Below are positions 42,030 to 52,065 of a DNA stretch of 64,000 nt, piece by piece. The DNA is taken from assembly GCF_000464535.1 (NCBI RefSeq), contig NW_006916325.1, positions 229,052 through 293,051 of the forward strand, given 5' to 3'. The notes under the pieces were generated by a model. It saw only the letters and a program-made list of their open reading frames with translations, did no database searches and had not been told where the DNA came from. A program made the translations under genes and the position numbers. The stretch comes from Endocarpon pusillum Z07020 (taxonomy: Eukaryota > Ascomycota > Eurotiomycetes > Verrucariales > Verrucariaceae). Each line of letters opens with the position of its first letter. Positions within the stretch are counted from its first letter, which is position 1.

Positions 42030-44639
42030 GGATTGATCAGGATCGCCCTAGTCTGTGCCCTATTTGGGCTCCGAGTGATCACCTTGTTCTCCCGTCTTCC
42101 TCTTTTGATTGTGGAGTTGCGCTTGCGTCTGATATTCTCTAGGTTCCGTTGGGCCCAAATGCAACTTGAAGATTTTCTCTCATCAAGCGCGAGTCGTCCC
42201 CCACTGCGTACACGCACCGAATTTAATGACAAGCTGGAAAGACTGCGCCAGCGCACTGGTGTCTCAGATCTCGACCAAGAGTATGCGCGAATCTACAGTG
42301 AGAACACCATTGCTAGGTATGAAAGTCGAAATCATGCTGCCAGAGCCTACAAGTTCTTGCTCTGCTCTTTCAAGCCAATGACCTTGAACCAACTGGTATC
42401 AGCTGTCGCCCTGCAAGAAGATGGGAATTTACACCCTAATGTATTCGGCCCCTACATTCTTGATATCTGCAGCAACTTTATCACTGTGACTCGCGACGAG
42501 GTTCAGTTTGCCCATGCATCCGCAAGGGAGTATCTTGAATCTCGTACAGTGGGTGAATATGAGGAATTCGGTCGTAACGCACAGCATTGTGAGGCGGCAT
42601 TGACTTCTCTGTATGCTGTAAGACATTACTGTGGTCAGCTATTGAATCATGCTATCGAAACTAAAGCTTGGAATTACGAGAAGCTCTATGATCTATTGCC
42701 AGTTGAGCTTCACTTCGCATTCTATGCGGCTATGTTTTGGGCAACTCATGCTTCTGAGCTTTCCGTGGCAGCTCGAAAAGCCAAATGCATATCATCTGAG
42801 ATTGTTCAGTTCCTCACCTCTGCGGCTTTAGGGGACTGGCGTGACTGGATATGGAGAACTAAGGGAACCGGAGATTCAAGAAATCTTGCAAGCATCAGTT
42901 GTAATGAGAAATTTTCCGTTCCAAACCCAATTCCCCTAATCTCAAGTTTCGGATTTGTCGAGTGTCTTGAAATGCCTGAGATCGCCTGCAGAATCCCTGA
43001 TCAAGGCATAAACAGTAATGGCCTAACACCACTGCATTTGGCTTGTATATATGGGCAGAGCGCGGTTATCGAGAAGCTTCTGCGCTGCTTCAGAGAACAC
43101 GTCGATATCAATATGGACGTCATTTATGGTGCCACGCCGCTATGTGCAGCAATAAAATCCGGTACGAACAGTATAGAAGTTGTGTCACTGCTCCTCAAGC
43201 ATGGTGTAATTACGACAAATTCGTCTGAGAAGGGAATCCAAGCGTTGCGGGTGGCTGTTATCCGTGGAAGCATCGAAATTGTCCAAATGTTGTTGGAACA
43301 CATGAAGAAAGAGTTTACTCATCAAGAAGTGCTCTCCTATCTGGTACAACAAAATGGGGGGGTTCTCTGGTTAGCGGTGCAAGATGAGGGTCGCTATGCT
43401 GCGTTCGAGTTTCTTCTAGCCGAAGTCAGGGAACTCGGGTTGGACATTGCCAACTCTGCCTTCAAAGATAGACAGGGTTATCAATTAGGTGGCCGTCTGC
43501 TCCGTGAGGCATCAATCTGGAGCAACCTCAAAGGGCTTCAACTCCTTGCGAAACTAAAAGTGCCTATTCGAGAAACAGGTTTTGGGTTAACGGCATTGCG
43601 CTGTGCTCTAACTACTGAAACTGCAGAACATCTTCTTCGCCTTGACTCCTCCTTGCTGTGGGCAAGGGGTGTTGATGGGGCAACTGCTTTGCATGAAGTC
43701 CACCATAGGTGCGTTGCAGAAGTACTTCTTCGCCATCGACCAGCCTTACTGTGGGAAAGAGATAATCAAGGAAGAACTGCTTTACACCGTGCTCGAGATG
43801 CTCGCATTGCAGAGTATCTTCTTGGCCAAGATCCTTCCTTAGTATCGGCTCGAGACGCGCAGAAGAAGACACCATTGCTGACAGCGTCTGAGTACTTTTA
43901 CAGCTCTTGTGAACTTTATCCCTTATGGCGAATGCTGTTAAGGTCTGGTGGTGACATCAATGACTGCGATGAGACTGGTCGGAATATATGGCATCTCTTA
44001 GTTCAAGGTAAAGACTTACGCGAGAACCGTTATGACGACGTTTTAAACTTCCCGATCGAAAAGGGGCTGGTAGGGACCAGGGACCATGGAGGAAACACAG
44101 CTCTGCATATTCTGGGGACTCTCGAAGTGACTATACCAGAGCCTTGGCTGGATTCTTTGTTTCGATTAATGGGAGCAGGTGAAAGACTCCTAGCTACAAA
44201 TAAAGCAGGCAAGACAGCGGCGGAAAACACACTTATGTCTTTGCTGCAACGACACGCAGGGTGGGACACGGGCACCGGTCGTCCATTTTATGTTGGAAGT
44301 CGATCGCGCCGTGTGCTCTCCAGGGTCATTGTTCACTTCATGGAGGAGTTGAGGCAGGAAGAGGACAGTAGGATTCTTAGCGAGGAGCAGCTTGATAAGT
44401 CACGTTTCTTGTGCCATCGACTCATAGAGGCGTCCATACACAATGTTAAGAAGGCAGAAGAAAGGATAAGACAAGATAGATTGGAAGGCGATGAGATTAT
44501 TTTAGGGTATCTTCAAAAGCAGAGAGAGTGTGGTTGGCAGCTGCCGATGTATAAGGCTAACTGGTTCAAAGAGGTTGACAAAGATGGTGTATGCGCGCTT
44601 GGCATGAGGGCCAGGAGGACTCTGGTACATTCTGCGTGA
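41931..44639 (+). CDS. Truncated NACHT-ankyrin (NLR-like) protein remnant
   Basis: A single open frame of 902 codons. Homology-like sequence starts only at residue 72 (42144), directly after a TCTAG acceptor-like site, with FRWAQMQLEDF. It continues with YARIYSENTIARYES, RAYKFLLCSFKPMTLNQL and VQFAHASAREYLESR, which in fungal NACHT STAND proteins follow the ATPase domain. Ankyrin repeats run from about residue 362 (NGLTPLHLACIYGQSAVIEK) to about 760, some short and degenerate. The NACHT domain with Walker A and B is absent, and the space upstream is taken by the divergent ankyrin gene, which overlaps by about 100 bp. The last 15 or so codons, including the stop, match LTR sequence found just downstream. 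Residues 1-71 are probably not real coding sequence. Likely a gene fragment, possibly still transcribed. Confidence 0.7.
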   Translation: MRDSWKDLDTNFLPKCIRNLKANACIATDIGWHGLIRIALVCALFGLRVITLFSRLPLLIVELRLRLIFSRFRWAQMQLEDFLSSSASRPPLRTRTEFNDKLERLRQRTGVSDLDQEYARIYSENTIARYESRNHAARAYKFLLCSFKPMTLNQLVSAVALQEDGNLHPNVFGPYILDICSNFITVTRDEVQFAHASAREYLESRTVGEYEEFGRNAQHCEAALTSLYAVRHYCGQLLNHAIETKAWNYEKLYDLLPVELHFAFYAAMFWATHASELSVAARKAKCISSEIVQFLTSAALGDWRDWIWRTKGTGDSRNLASISCNEKFSVPNPIPLISSFGFVECLEMPEIACRIPDQGINSNGLTPLHLACIYGQSAVIEKLLRCFREHVDINMDVIYGATPLCAAIKSGTNSIEVVSLLLKHGVITTNSSEKGIQALRVAVIRGSIEIVQMLLEHMKKEFTHQEVLSYLVQQNGGVLWLAVQDEGRYAAFEFLLAEVRELGLDIANSAFKDRQGYQLGGRLLREASIWSNLKGLQLLAKLKVPIRETGFGLTALRCALTTETAEHLLRLDSSLLWARGVDGATALHEVHHRCVAEVLLRHRPALLWERDNQGRTALHRARDARIAEYLLGQDPSLVSARDAQKKTPLLTASEYFYSSCELYPLWRMLLRSGGDINDCDETGRNIWHLLVQGKDLRENRYDDVLNFPIEKGLVGTRDHGGNTALHILGTLEVTIPEPWLDSLFRLMGAGERLLATNKAGKTAAENTLMSLLQRHAGWDTGTGRPFYVGSRSRRVLSRVIVHFMEELRQEEDSRILSEEQLDKSRFLCHRLIEASIHNVKKAEERIRQDRLEGDEIILGYLQKQRECGWQLPMYKANWFKEVDKDGVCALGMRARRTLVHSA

Positions 44640-45053
44640 TTCTACCCATCTCCTTGGTTCTGGTCTACTACTACTTACTTATATCCTTCTGTTATGACCG
44701 CCAAGCATGATGCACGTTATGAGGGCCAGGAGGACTCCAGAGTCAGGAGGGCTCTGGTAAATTTTGCGTTAGTCTACGCAGCTTCTTCGTTGTTTGCGCA
44801 TCTTCTATGCCGTTTTGCGAACAAAGGACTTAAGAGGCTCTTTTACTACTTATGGCCTTCTTGTACATAGGATTCTACTTCTTCGCGCTCAAAATGTCAA
44901 TCCTCTGACTCCCTACTGTTCTATTGCCCTTGCACTCCCTTGAGATCTTAACACCTTCTTGTACATAGATGCCAGTTCTTCGCGCTTAATAAGTCAATCC
45001 TTGACCCCCTACTGTTCTATTGCTTTTGCACTCCCCTGGGTACCTAATAGATG
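44600..45053 (-). mobile_element. Older LTR fragment, split by a younger solo LTR
   Basis: 44608-44689 and 44959-45053 resemble parts of the same LTR family as 36463-37499, read in the opposite direction: ATGAGGGCCAGGAGGACTC at the left and ACTGTTCTATTGC...GCACTCCCCTGGG at the right. The left end merges with the 3' end of the NACHT-ankyrin frame. Confidence 0.7.
44690..44953 (-). mobile_element. Solo LTR with 5-bp target-site duplication
   Basis: 264 bp, starting TGTTATGACCGCC and ending TCTTAACA on the plus strand. It is flanked by CCTTC at 44685-44689 and CCTTC at 44954-44958. Reverse-complemented, it aligns with the LTRs of the 36463-37499 element (shared GGGAGTGCAAGGGCAATAGA and GGCCCTCATAACGTGC). 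Confidence 0.85.
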
Positions 45054-47706
45054 GAGAGGGCGAAGTAGGCAAACAGAGTGAGTCGGATAAAGTGAACAAA
45101 AGCATTAGACAGGTCGAGAACAACAAATATATCAAATGACTGAATCTGTTAGACGGCCACGGCCTAACAGAAAAAGGTGAGAAAAAGACGCAGAAAAGGC
45201 GTAGAAAAGACGCTGAATTTGTGTGATGGAAGTGTGTTGATTCTATCTATCTCCTGCAGATGCTCATATGGCCTCTATTTAGCGTATAACGGGCGTAAGG
45301 CAGGCGTTTGGCAGGCGTATAGCAGGCGCATAGCAGGCGTATAGCAGGCGCATAGCACGCGCATGACAGAATCCAGAAACCGACATAGTGAAAGAGGACA
45401 AAATACACTCGAGGCATCAATTCAACAACCCAATGATGCTCAATTTCCCAATCTTGGAATCAAGTCAGCGTTTGCATTCGAGGTTTAGAGCTCGGGCCGG
45501 GACGTGACAAAGATGGGTGATGCTATCTCCGCTACGTGACATTTCACAAGGAGGGACTCTAGGATTGGGAAGAAAGTCAAAATGTGTGGGCCTAAGGTGA
45601 TAAAATTACTGTGCAGGGTGCGTAGAAATTGTCTCACTAAGTGGTTCTATATGTTGATCTCGCTGTACCATACAGCCGATTTGTACGTACATCTACACAC
45701 ATTTCTCCTTAATGGATATTCTACTACTTTCTACACACTCTAGGAGGCAATTTACAACACCCCAAACCTCGTAACAGAGACTAGATCCGTGTTCAGAATG
45801 TTTTGACAGAAAGGCTGTCTCATTAGCGGCTAGATCATGTAATATTCCCCATATCTTTGCCCCCTATTGCTGGCCTCTGCCACAGAAAAACCACAATGCG
45901 TCCAACATAACCAGCCCCTAAAAAAATCTCGCCTGGTTATGCAACTTTCCATGTATGATCCTAGCATAAGCAAAGAAGTGCATCATATATGACGGAGGCC
46001 ATCGTGACAGCGAAGGAGGACTCCATAGTTCATGTTGGGATTCTGCAGAGACAATCAAAGGTTGACGGCTGGGAATACAGGGAGGTCTTCATGGGGCAGG
46101 CATCGAACGTCTACAGAAAAGTAACTTCAGGGATGAATGAAGGGGATGGGAAATGAGGCCAGAGGAGAAGGCCATGGTACGAAAACATGGGTTGAGGTCT
46201 GAGGCCTGTCAGCGGGTGATGCCTGTTGGTTGGTGAGGTCTTTTGGTTAGTGAGGCCTGTTGAATTTGTGAGGTCTTTCGTTGCATACGAGAATGAAGGG
46301 TCAGGAAGTCTGAGAAGCAGTGAGTTTTTGCAACCCTTTTGGGAGACCTTTTCTTGATATGGAGAGCCATGAAATGATATAAATGATCGGGGCCTCTGTG
46401 AATCAGCTAGACCAAGGAACTGATCGTGGAGTTGGTAGTCGAATTGCATGTTTCCCAATCGTGGATTGGTTAACAAACAATAGATACTTAAAAGCTTGCT
46501 GCTTCCCGAGATATACTTAATTTGTACGTGGACGTGGCTTTCGACAGCTCATTCTATCATCTTCTAGAACATCAGTCATCAACTCTTCAACCCAAAACGA
46601 ATAACGAACTAGTACCACGACCTGCCCTCAGATCACAATAGCTGGCAGATGAGATAGTTCTGCCTACGACAAAGGTATACAAGCATTGGTAGCAATGTCT
46701 GCTTCCAGCGAGTTCAACTACACTGTAGGTCTTCATCCAATCAAATACCTACCTTTGGCTGAATATCCCCTGGGAGCTGCCGGGTCCCTCAGACGACTGC
46801 ATCCCATACCCACCTGGGATTGGAGAGATCTCAAAGCCTGTTTTCGAACCAGGCTTTCCCATTTCCACCGTTCAGTGATTTCTCTCCTGCAACATTTGGG
46901 ATTACTTGAAAGCTACAGTATGCCGTTACAGCAGCATTGTTGACTTGGTTCTTGGAGGATGAGGCGTGGCATGAAACGATTAACAAAGAGAGTAAGAGGG
47001 GACGCCTGTGTTTAATGAGGAAGATGGCATTATGGAGACATGAGAAATCTTGGTCTCAGTCGAGTTGATGTTGTCTGGCCATGTGCCAAGACCGCACCCC
47101 TGAGGTATGCATCCACAAATATCAGGAATTGCAATTAATCTCTTTTCTCCTTAATCTTAATATTTGTGAGAACCCCGGATGAAGGCGCTGTACATGTTGA
47201 AGCGTCCAAGAAAACATTTTCTGAGCTGTTCCAGAGATGGGAAGCTACCAAGGTGTTCAACTGAACCACGTAATAGGAATCAATGCTTCACATCTCTGCC
47301 GCCTCAAGCCTGGCCATATAACAGGTCATACTTGCCATTGTCTAACCAACCTGACCACAGGCTGGCCCAATGCAGTTTCCAATAGTCCACAACTTGGATT
47401 AGTCCCATACTTGGACGTAGTTCCCTAACACCACCTTAAATATTGTAGCTCATGGGACAATGCTGTGAGGCGGAACACCGAGCACCGCTGTCAGGAATTC
47501 GAACCAGTGCTAAACCTTTCGTACATCTGCTGTCACCAGATAATGTTCAGAAATACAAGGTTTTATGTCACCTGATTTGTGGACACTGTCGTTTTCTGTG
47601 CTTTGAACGAGGGTACATCTAGGCAATCTTGCAACCAAGGGAACAGAAGTCACCCACCTTCACAAGAGCCACAATTTTATCATCCCTGATCGGCATAACT
47701 TCCACC
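45054..47706. other. Intergenic accessory region with short tandem repeats
   Basis: No convincing gene. Lys-rich AGAAAAGGCGT-like repetition occurs near 45170-45215, an 11-bp tandem repeat at 45299-45364, and a degenerate GTGAGG-CTGTT repetition near 46190-46290. Frames at 46111-46476 and 46686-46943 lack motifs. Confidence 0.5.
45299..45364. repeat. 11-bp tandem repeat, 6 copies
   Basis: Units alternate between AGCAGGCGTAT and AGCAGGCGCAT with small changes in the first and last copies. Confidence 0.9.
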
Positions 47707-48355
47707 ATGGCATCTTCCACATCATCAAGTGCTGGCATCATAGCCGAGCTAGCGAATAATTTGCAAAACATCGATCTACAGGTCAGTACCTATTTCATGG
47801 ACCAAATTATGTGCAACAAGGCATCTTGCAGACTTTTGGAGGACGCAAGTGTGTACTGTATGCTATACAAAAAAAGCCCTTGAGGCTTGAGTACTCGATC
47901 GAAGATCTTAAGGTGCTTTGACAAGGAGATCGGGCTTACTGACTCCGAGATAGCTTCCGGATGACCCTGCGCAAGGCCACTCGGTCCCCTATCCACCTGG
48001 TCTTGACGATATTGCCCGTCGCGCTGAATTCGAAGTTGCCTTCATCGCCTTCACTCGACTTGTCGATCTTCACCTCAAGTTCGGTGATTCGCTCAAAAAC
48101 ATCACTATTCCAAGCGACAGCGAGGTTTTTCGGAAGGCTACCAAGACACAAATCGCAAGAGCAAAGGTTCAAGCAGTCAGCAAGCTCGGTTTTAGAATCT
48201 GGAAAGAGCAATACGGATACACTGCCACTCGAGATGACGGTAAAGCTTTGTGGAGCAATGCGAGTTTCGACAGATGGGCGGAGACGAGGATCAACGAAAT
48301 GAGAGAGACCCTTCTTGCCTACAGCAACAATGAGGAGTGGCGAGCCCAGCTCTAG
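47707..48355 (+). CDS. Three-exon gene of unknown function
   Basis: Exons 47707-47781, 47832-47912, 47954-48355; introns 50 nt (GTCAGT...TTGCAG) and 41 nt (GTGCTT, branch TACTGAC, ATAG); all phase 0; 185 aa. Exon 3 has no ATG near its start and is hidden from simple frame searches, yet it reads as solid protein for 133 residues: GHSVPYPPGLDDIARRAEFE, FIAFTRLVDLHLKFGDSL, FRKATKTQIARAKVQAVSKL, WKEQYGYTATRDDGKALW, RINEMRETLLAYSNNEEWRA. Its predicted character is helical, charged and soluble, with no signal peptide. The start at 47707 sits in a strong context (ACCATGGCA). I do not recognise the family. The 41-nt intron and its donor are the weakest points. Confidence 0.62.
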
Positions 48356-49305
48356 CAACCTCGACGTGGCAGATAGTAGTATTCATCATGGCTGACTGGG
48401 GGGAGTGAGGAGAAAGATGACCCCTCGTGAAAGAGCAGTCTTATTAAGCTCAACGCTATGACAAATATGGGCTAGCGGATACAACAGCCTTTCTCTATGC
48501 TGTCGACCGCCCGCCTGACACAAGTGGAGGGTGCACAAACCCCGTTCAGATGCATACACAGCGTACGTCTGATTCTTCTATCCTCACCAGTCAATACCTG
48601 TCTTCTCACAGTACTGCGCTTAGGCGCAATGCACTATGATGAAGAGCGGACATCATGCAGGCTTAGATATGCAACTTTCCTCAAGCACATCTCTTCACAC
48701 TGCTACGTGCAGATAAATTGTTTCAGAGGAGATGACAGCGTTCAACAGATCCTCCTGTCCTTTATGTGCCCGCTTTGTTCTCGATGTCTTTGCTTAGAAG
48801 TAACTTTGTAGGCCATCATCTACGCCATTCCCACACCCTTTACTAGAAAGTCGGGGCTCAACCTCTTTCTCCCTCCCATATTTTTCTTGGGATAAATCTG
48901 CTACCTAGGCCTCAGTGTAAGCATTATTGACCATCAAATACCTTCGTATTAGATTTCTTTATGTGCATCTGGAGGCTTTCCGTGTATACCTTTCCAGATG
49001 CTCATTTAGGCTAGGCTTCTATTTGGGAGAAAAGGGGCAATTCCAATCACGACGTGGCCATGCTGGACTGCATCACAATGTCAATGATGATGAGTTATGT
49101 TGCCGCTACAGAGCATAGAGACTTGCTAAGGAACTTCACAGAAAACAGGCCCTGGTTGTTGCTATGGTGGTCTTGCAGCTAAGCCACTTGTCCGACTTGC
49201 TTCTTTGGTAGAACAACAATAAATACGCAACAACCATTGAAACGAGCATCTCCTCGACCAGGAGCCTCACGATCAGCACTCATTGCCTAGAACTTGTCAG
49301 AGGCT
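48356..49305. other. Intergenic sequence, no gene seen
   Basis: Convergent 3' region. Frames at 48497-48811 and 48927-49118 show no domain. Confidence 0.55.
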
Positions 49306-50065
49306 TCAGCCTCCAGCCGAATCATCAGAGAAACCGTTGAACCCATCATCTCCATACGAGTCTTCGCTGTCATCCTGAACTGGTGTTGGTGGAGCAAGGC
49401 GCAATAGAGGCTGCATAGGAACAACGCCCTCGATGACCGGAAGGTTGGCGGCGGGCGGAGGAGCCTGGCCCATTTGGTGCATTAAGATTGCAAGCCGCTT
49501 GAGTGTATCTTTGTGAGGAGTCGGTAGGGGTGAACGGGTGTCTGCCTCTGCTTCCCTCAAGTACTGTCTGGCTCTTGATATGTAGTCTGACAACACACGT
49601 AGAGAACGCCAGCTGCACGCCGTGCCGTTTCTCATAGAGAGAAGTCCGTTTGCTGTCCACAATTTCAAGGCTTGTGTGACATAGGCTTTAGGCTCTCCCA
49701 AAAGATGGTCATAGAATGACTCCAGGATGCGGAGATCTATTAAAATTCTATTAGCCCTATGCTCTTGGTATCTCTGGCAAGAGACTTGGATGGTACGATC
49801 ACGAGAGAGTACTCACAAATTTCCCACTGCAGATATTTGGCCACCTCATCTGGCGAAAGAACCAGCTTTGATGGTCCCAGGATAGCAGTCAAGAAGACGA
49901 ACTGTAAAAGATTATTAGCTGGAATTTATTCCCTCTTGTACCTTATTGCCTTATTCCGTAATAGATGATGAGCAAGGTTCACGTTTTGAGTTACTGGCAT
50001 AGAAAGTGCAAAGAGATCCACTGCTTTTGACTTACAACATATTTGACAACCCTATTGTTGGCCAT
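49306..50065 (-). CDS. Small helical protein of unknown function
   Basis: Exons 50065-50036 (MANNRVVKYV), 49901-49817, 49736-49306; introns of 134 and 80 nt with GTAAGT and GTGAGT donors; 181 aa, phases consistent. The body is helical (LTAILGPSKLVLSPDEVAKY, YLRILESFYDHLLGEPKAYV, ALKLWTANGLLSMRNG, SLRVLSDYISRARQYLREAE), then a linker and an acidic, Gly/Ser/Asp-rich tail. I do not recognise the family. It lies about 230 bp downstream of, and on the same strand as, the Mg-chelatase-like gene. Confidence 0.65.
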
Positions 50066-50298
50066 CTTGATTGGTGAGCAGGTTGGGTTTGGATGTGAAG
50101 CAAAAATAGGTCACCGTAAACAGATGATGCAGACGAGAAATGTCTTTGGTAGACAGAATGCTGTTTTGGAAATGTTAAGTGGTGTGGGTTTTGTTGCACG
50201 GAGGAAAGGCAAAATAAGTGTAAGAAGCGGACAAGCCTGGAGCCAGGGCAGGGTTCAGCATCACACAGAAAGTTGGAAAACAAACACTTACACTTTGC

Positions 50299-51733
50299 TC
50301 ACAATGGCACTTCAACACTGTTCAAGACTGCTTCAATGATATCGTCTGCCGTTAGCCCCTCCATGGCCTCTCGTACAGCTTCTAAGTCACTCCCGTACTG
50401 CATACTCCTCTCCTTTTCCGGGGCACAGAGTAGCAGCCTATGCGGATAGATCTTCCTTGCTGCCAGTGCAACCAAGGAAGGCGTTGCATACTCCAACCCA
50501 TGAAGAGTTCCCAAACACCTGCTGAAAATCAGTCATCTTATAACACCCAAAGGCCTTGACCAACTTTGTCAACAATTCAAACTGAGACGTAGCAGATGGT
50601 GAGACGCCGCCAGCTACACCACGTTCCAACCGAAGGAAGACGACGACGTCCTGCAAGTACCGCCTGACCTCAGCAGAGACCATAGTAGACTGGCTTAGCT
50701 GCCGCATTTTTTCAATCTCCTGCTTCTCCATCAGCATTAATTGTCAGCAACATCGAGATACCAACCGCTCCTTCAAACCGCCTAATACCTCCTTGACCTG
50801 CACCCTGCCGAGGAAGCGTCTTCCGTAGCACAGAAGAGGAAGAAGAGTGGTCATCAGAAAGAGCTTCGGCATCGATATCTTCTAGATTGGGAAATCCATC
50901 CTCAGGATGATGATAATGGGAGATGAAGATTCGATCAATCTGCAATGGTAAGCCGGATACTGGTGCAATGTTTCCGAATCGTACCAGGTGCTTGTTCAGT
51001 CTCATGCCTTCAGAAGACCTTGAGACCAGTGGCAGGAACAGAAAGTCTTCAGGAGCAGTGTTAGTCGTTGTCCGGCTGAAGCTGTGCTTCTGGCGAATGA
51101 GCTTGAGAATTTGTCAGAACAAGTGGAGAGCACCTGAAGAATATAACCACCTCAAGGGCTTGAATCTGAATGGCTTCGGAGGCAAAGTTGAAGTCCTTTG
51201 CAATGACGACATTTACCAGGTGTCGTGTGTCCAGATTAGCATCGCTGGAATTCGCCAGCGATTCGGCCTGCGTAGCGACATTGTCGAATCGATGCTGAGG
51301 ATATGAACGCTTCAAAATATCAGAACAGCGGAGAGGCGCACAGACAGGGAATCTCTCAAGGACCAAGAAGAAGCATTGGAGCATCTTACCACGTTGCCCG
51401 CTATTTTTGCAGACTCATCAAGGCTGCCCAGACGACTGGACCGTTGATCGAGAATAGCATTGCCGAAGGCCTCGTTCGACTCATAATCATCGAGAGAGAG
51501 CACAGTGTACGATAGGTTGAAGACATCAACTGCAATCTGATTGAAAGCATTAGCTCGAGGACTTCCCTTTCGAGGTAGCCATGTCCCACCAGGGCAAGTT
51601 CCTGGGCGACATCATCAACTAAGTCTTCTTCGGCCTCAATGAGGCAGTGTTGCTTTGCGATTAGGCACAGCAGGGTTGCGAGTTCGAGATCCGAGAGATT
51701 CTGGACCTTGCCAACAATAGCCTCCAGGTCCAT
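50299..51733 (-). CDS. Fungal Mg-chelatase-like (AAA-related) protein
   Basis: Exons about 51733-51590, 51536-51390, 51294-51151, 51101-50766, 50719-50565, 50518-50299; about 381 aa. It opens with MDLEAIVGKVQNLSDLELAT and LIAKQHCLIEAEEDLVDDVA and contains RHLVNVVIAKDFNFASEAIQ, RIFISHYHHPEDGFPNLED, TMVSAEVRRYLQDVVVFLRL and LEYATPSLVALAARKIYPHR, ending DIIEAVLNSVEVPL. This pattern is that of a fungal family annotated as magnesium chelatase-like or AAA-like. No Walker A loop is visible, so ATPase activity is doubtful and the role is unknown. Introns 4 and 5 appear to use GTTGGT donors; exon 5 could start a few codons earlier. The gene is divergent from VPS16 with about 330 bp between starts. Confidence 0.75.
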
Positions 51734-52065
51734 GCTGGCGACACTATTACCATCAAGCATTTGCGTGGAACCCTTCCTCTAAAGCGCCACGGAAAACAGA
51801 ATGGGCCGATTGCTCCATTTTGACGCCAAAGGCGAGGCAATACGGGTGCTGATGATATTTTTGCGATGCTTATGGGATGACTGCATCCCCGTGACAAAGT
51901 TGGTGCAGTATTGATTGGAGGAGGTGAAGCTCGTGCACGGACCACGTGACGGATGGGCCAAACCACTTCCAGAAATACATACAGTCGTTGCCTGTGAAGC
52001 ATTCAGCATTGTTGCCCTGTTCACCTATTCATTTTCCACTTACCGTTCACGATGAGAGAGCTCCG
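51734..52065. promoter_or_regulatory. Divergent promoter of the Mg-chelatase-like gene and VPS16
   Basis: 332 bases between two divergent start codons. No specific motif stands out. Confidence 0.45.

Noticed and set aside
47495..47525. Possible tRNA B box (GGTTCGAATTCC, minus strand)
   Set aside because: The neighbouring bases do not form a T stem and no A box or acceptor stem is present.
47936..48358. 140-codon minus-strand frame
   Set aside because: Antisense to exon 3 of the spliced plus-strand gene, whose translation is more protein-like and has matching splice sites.
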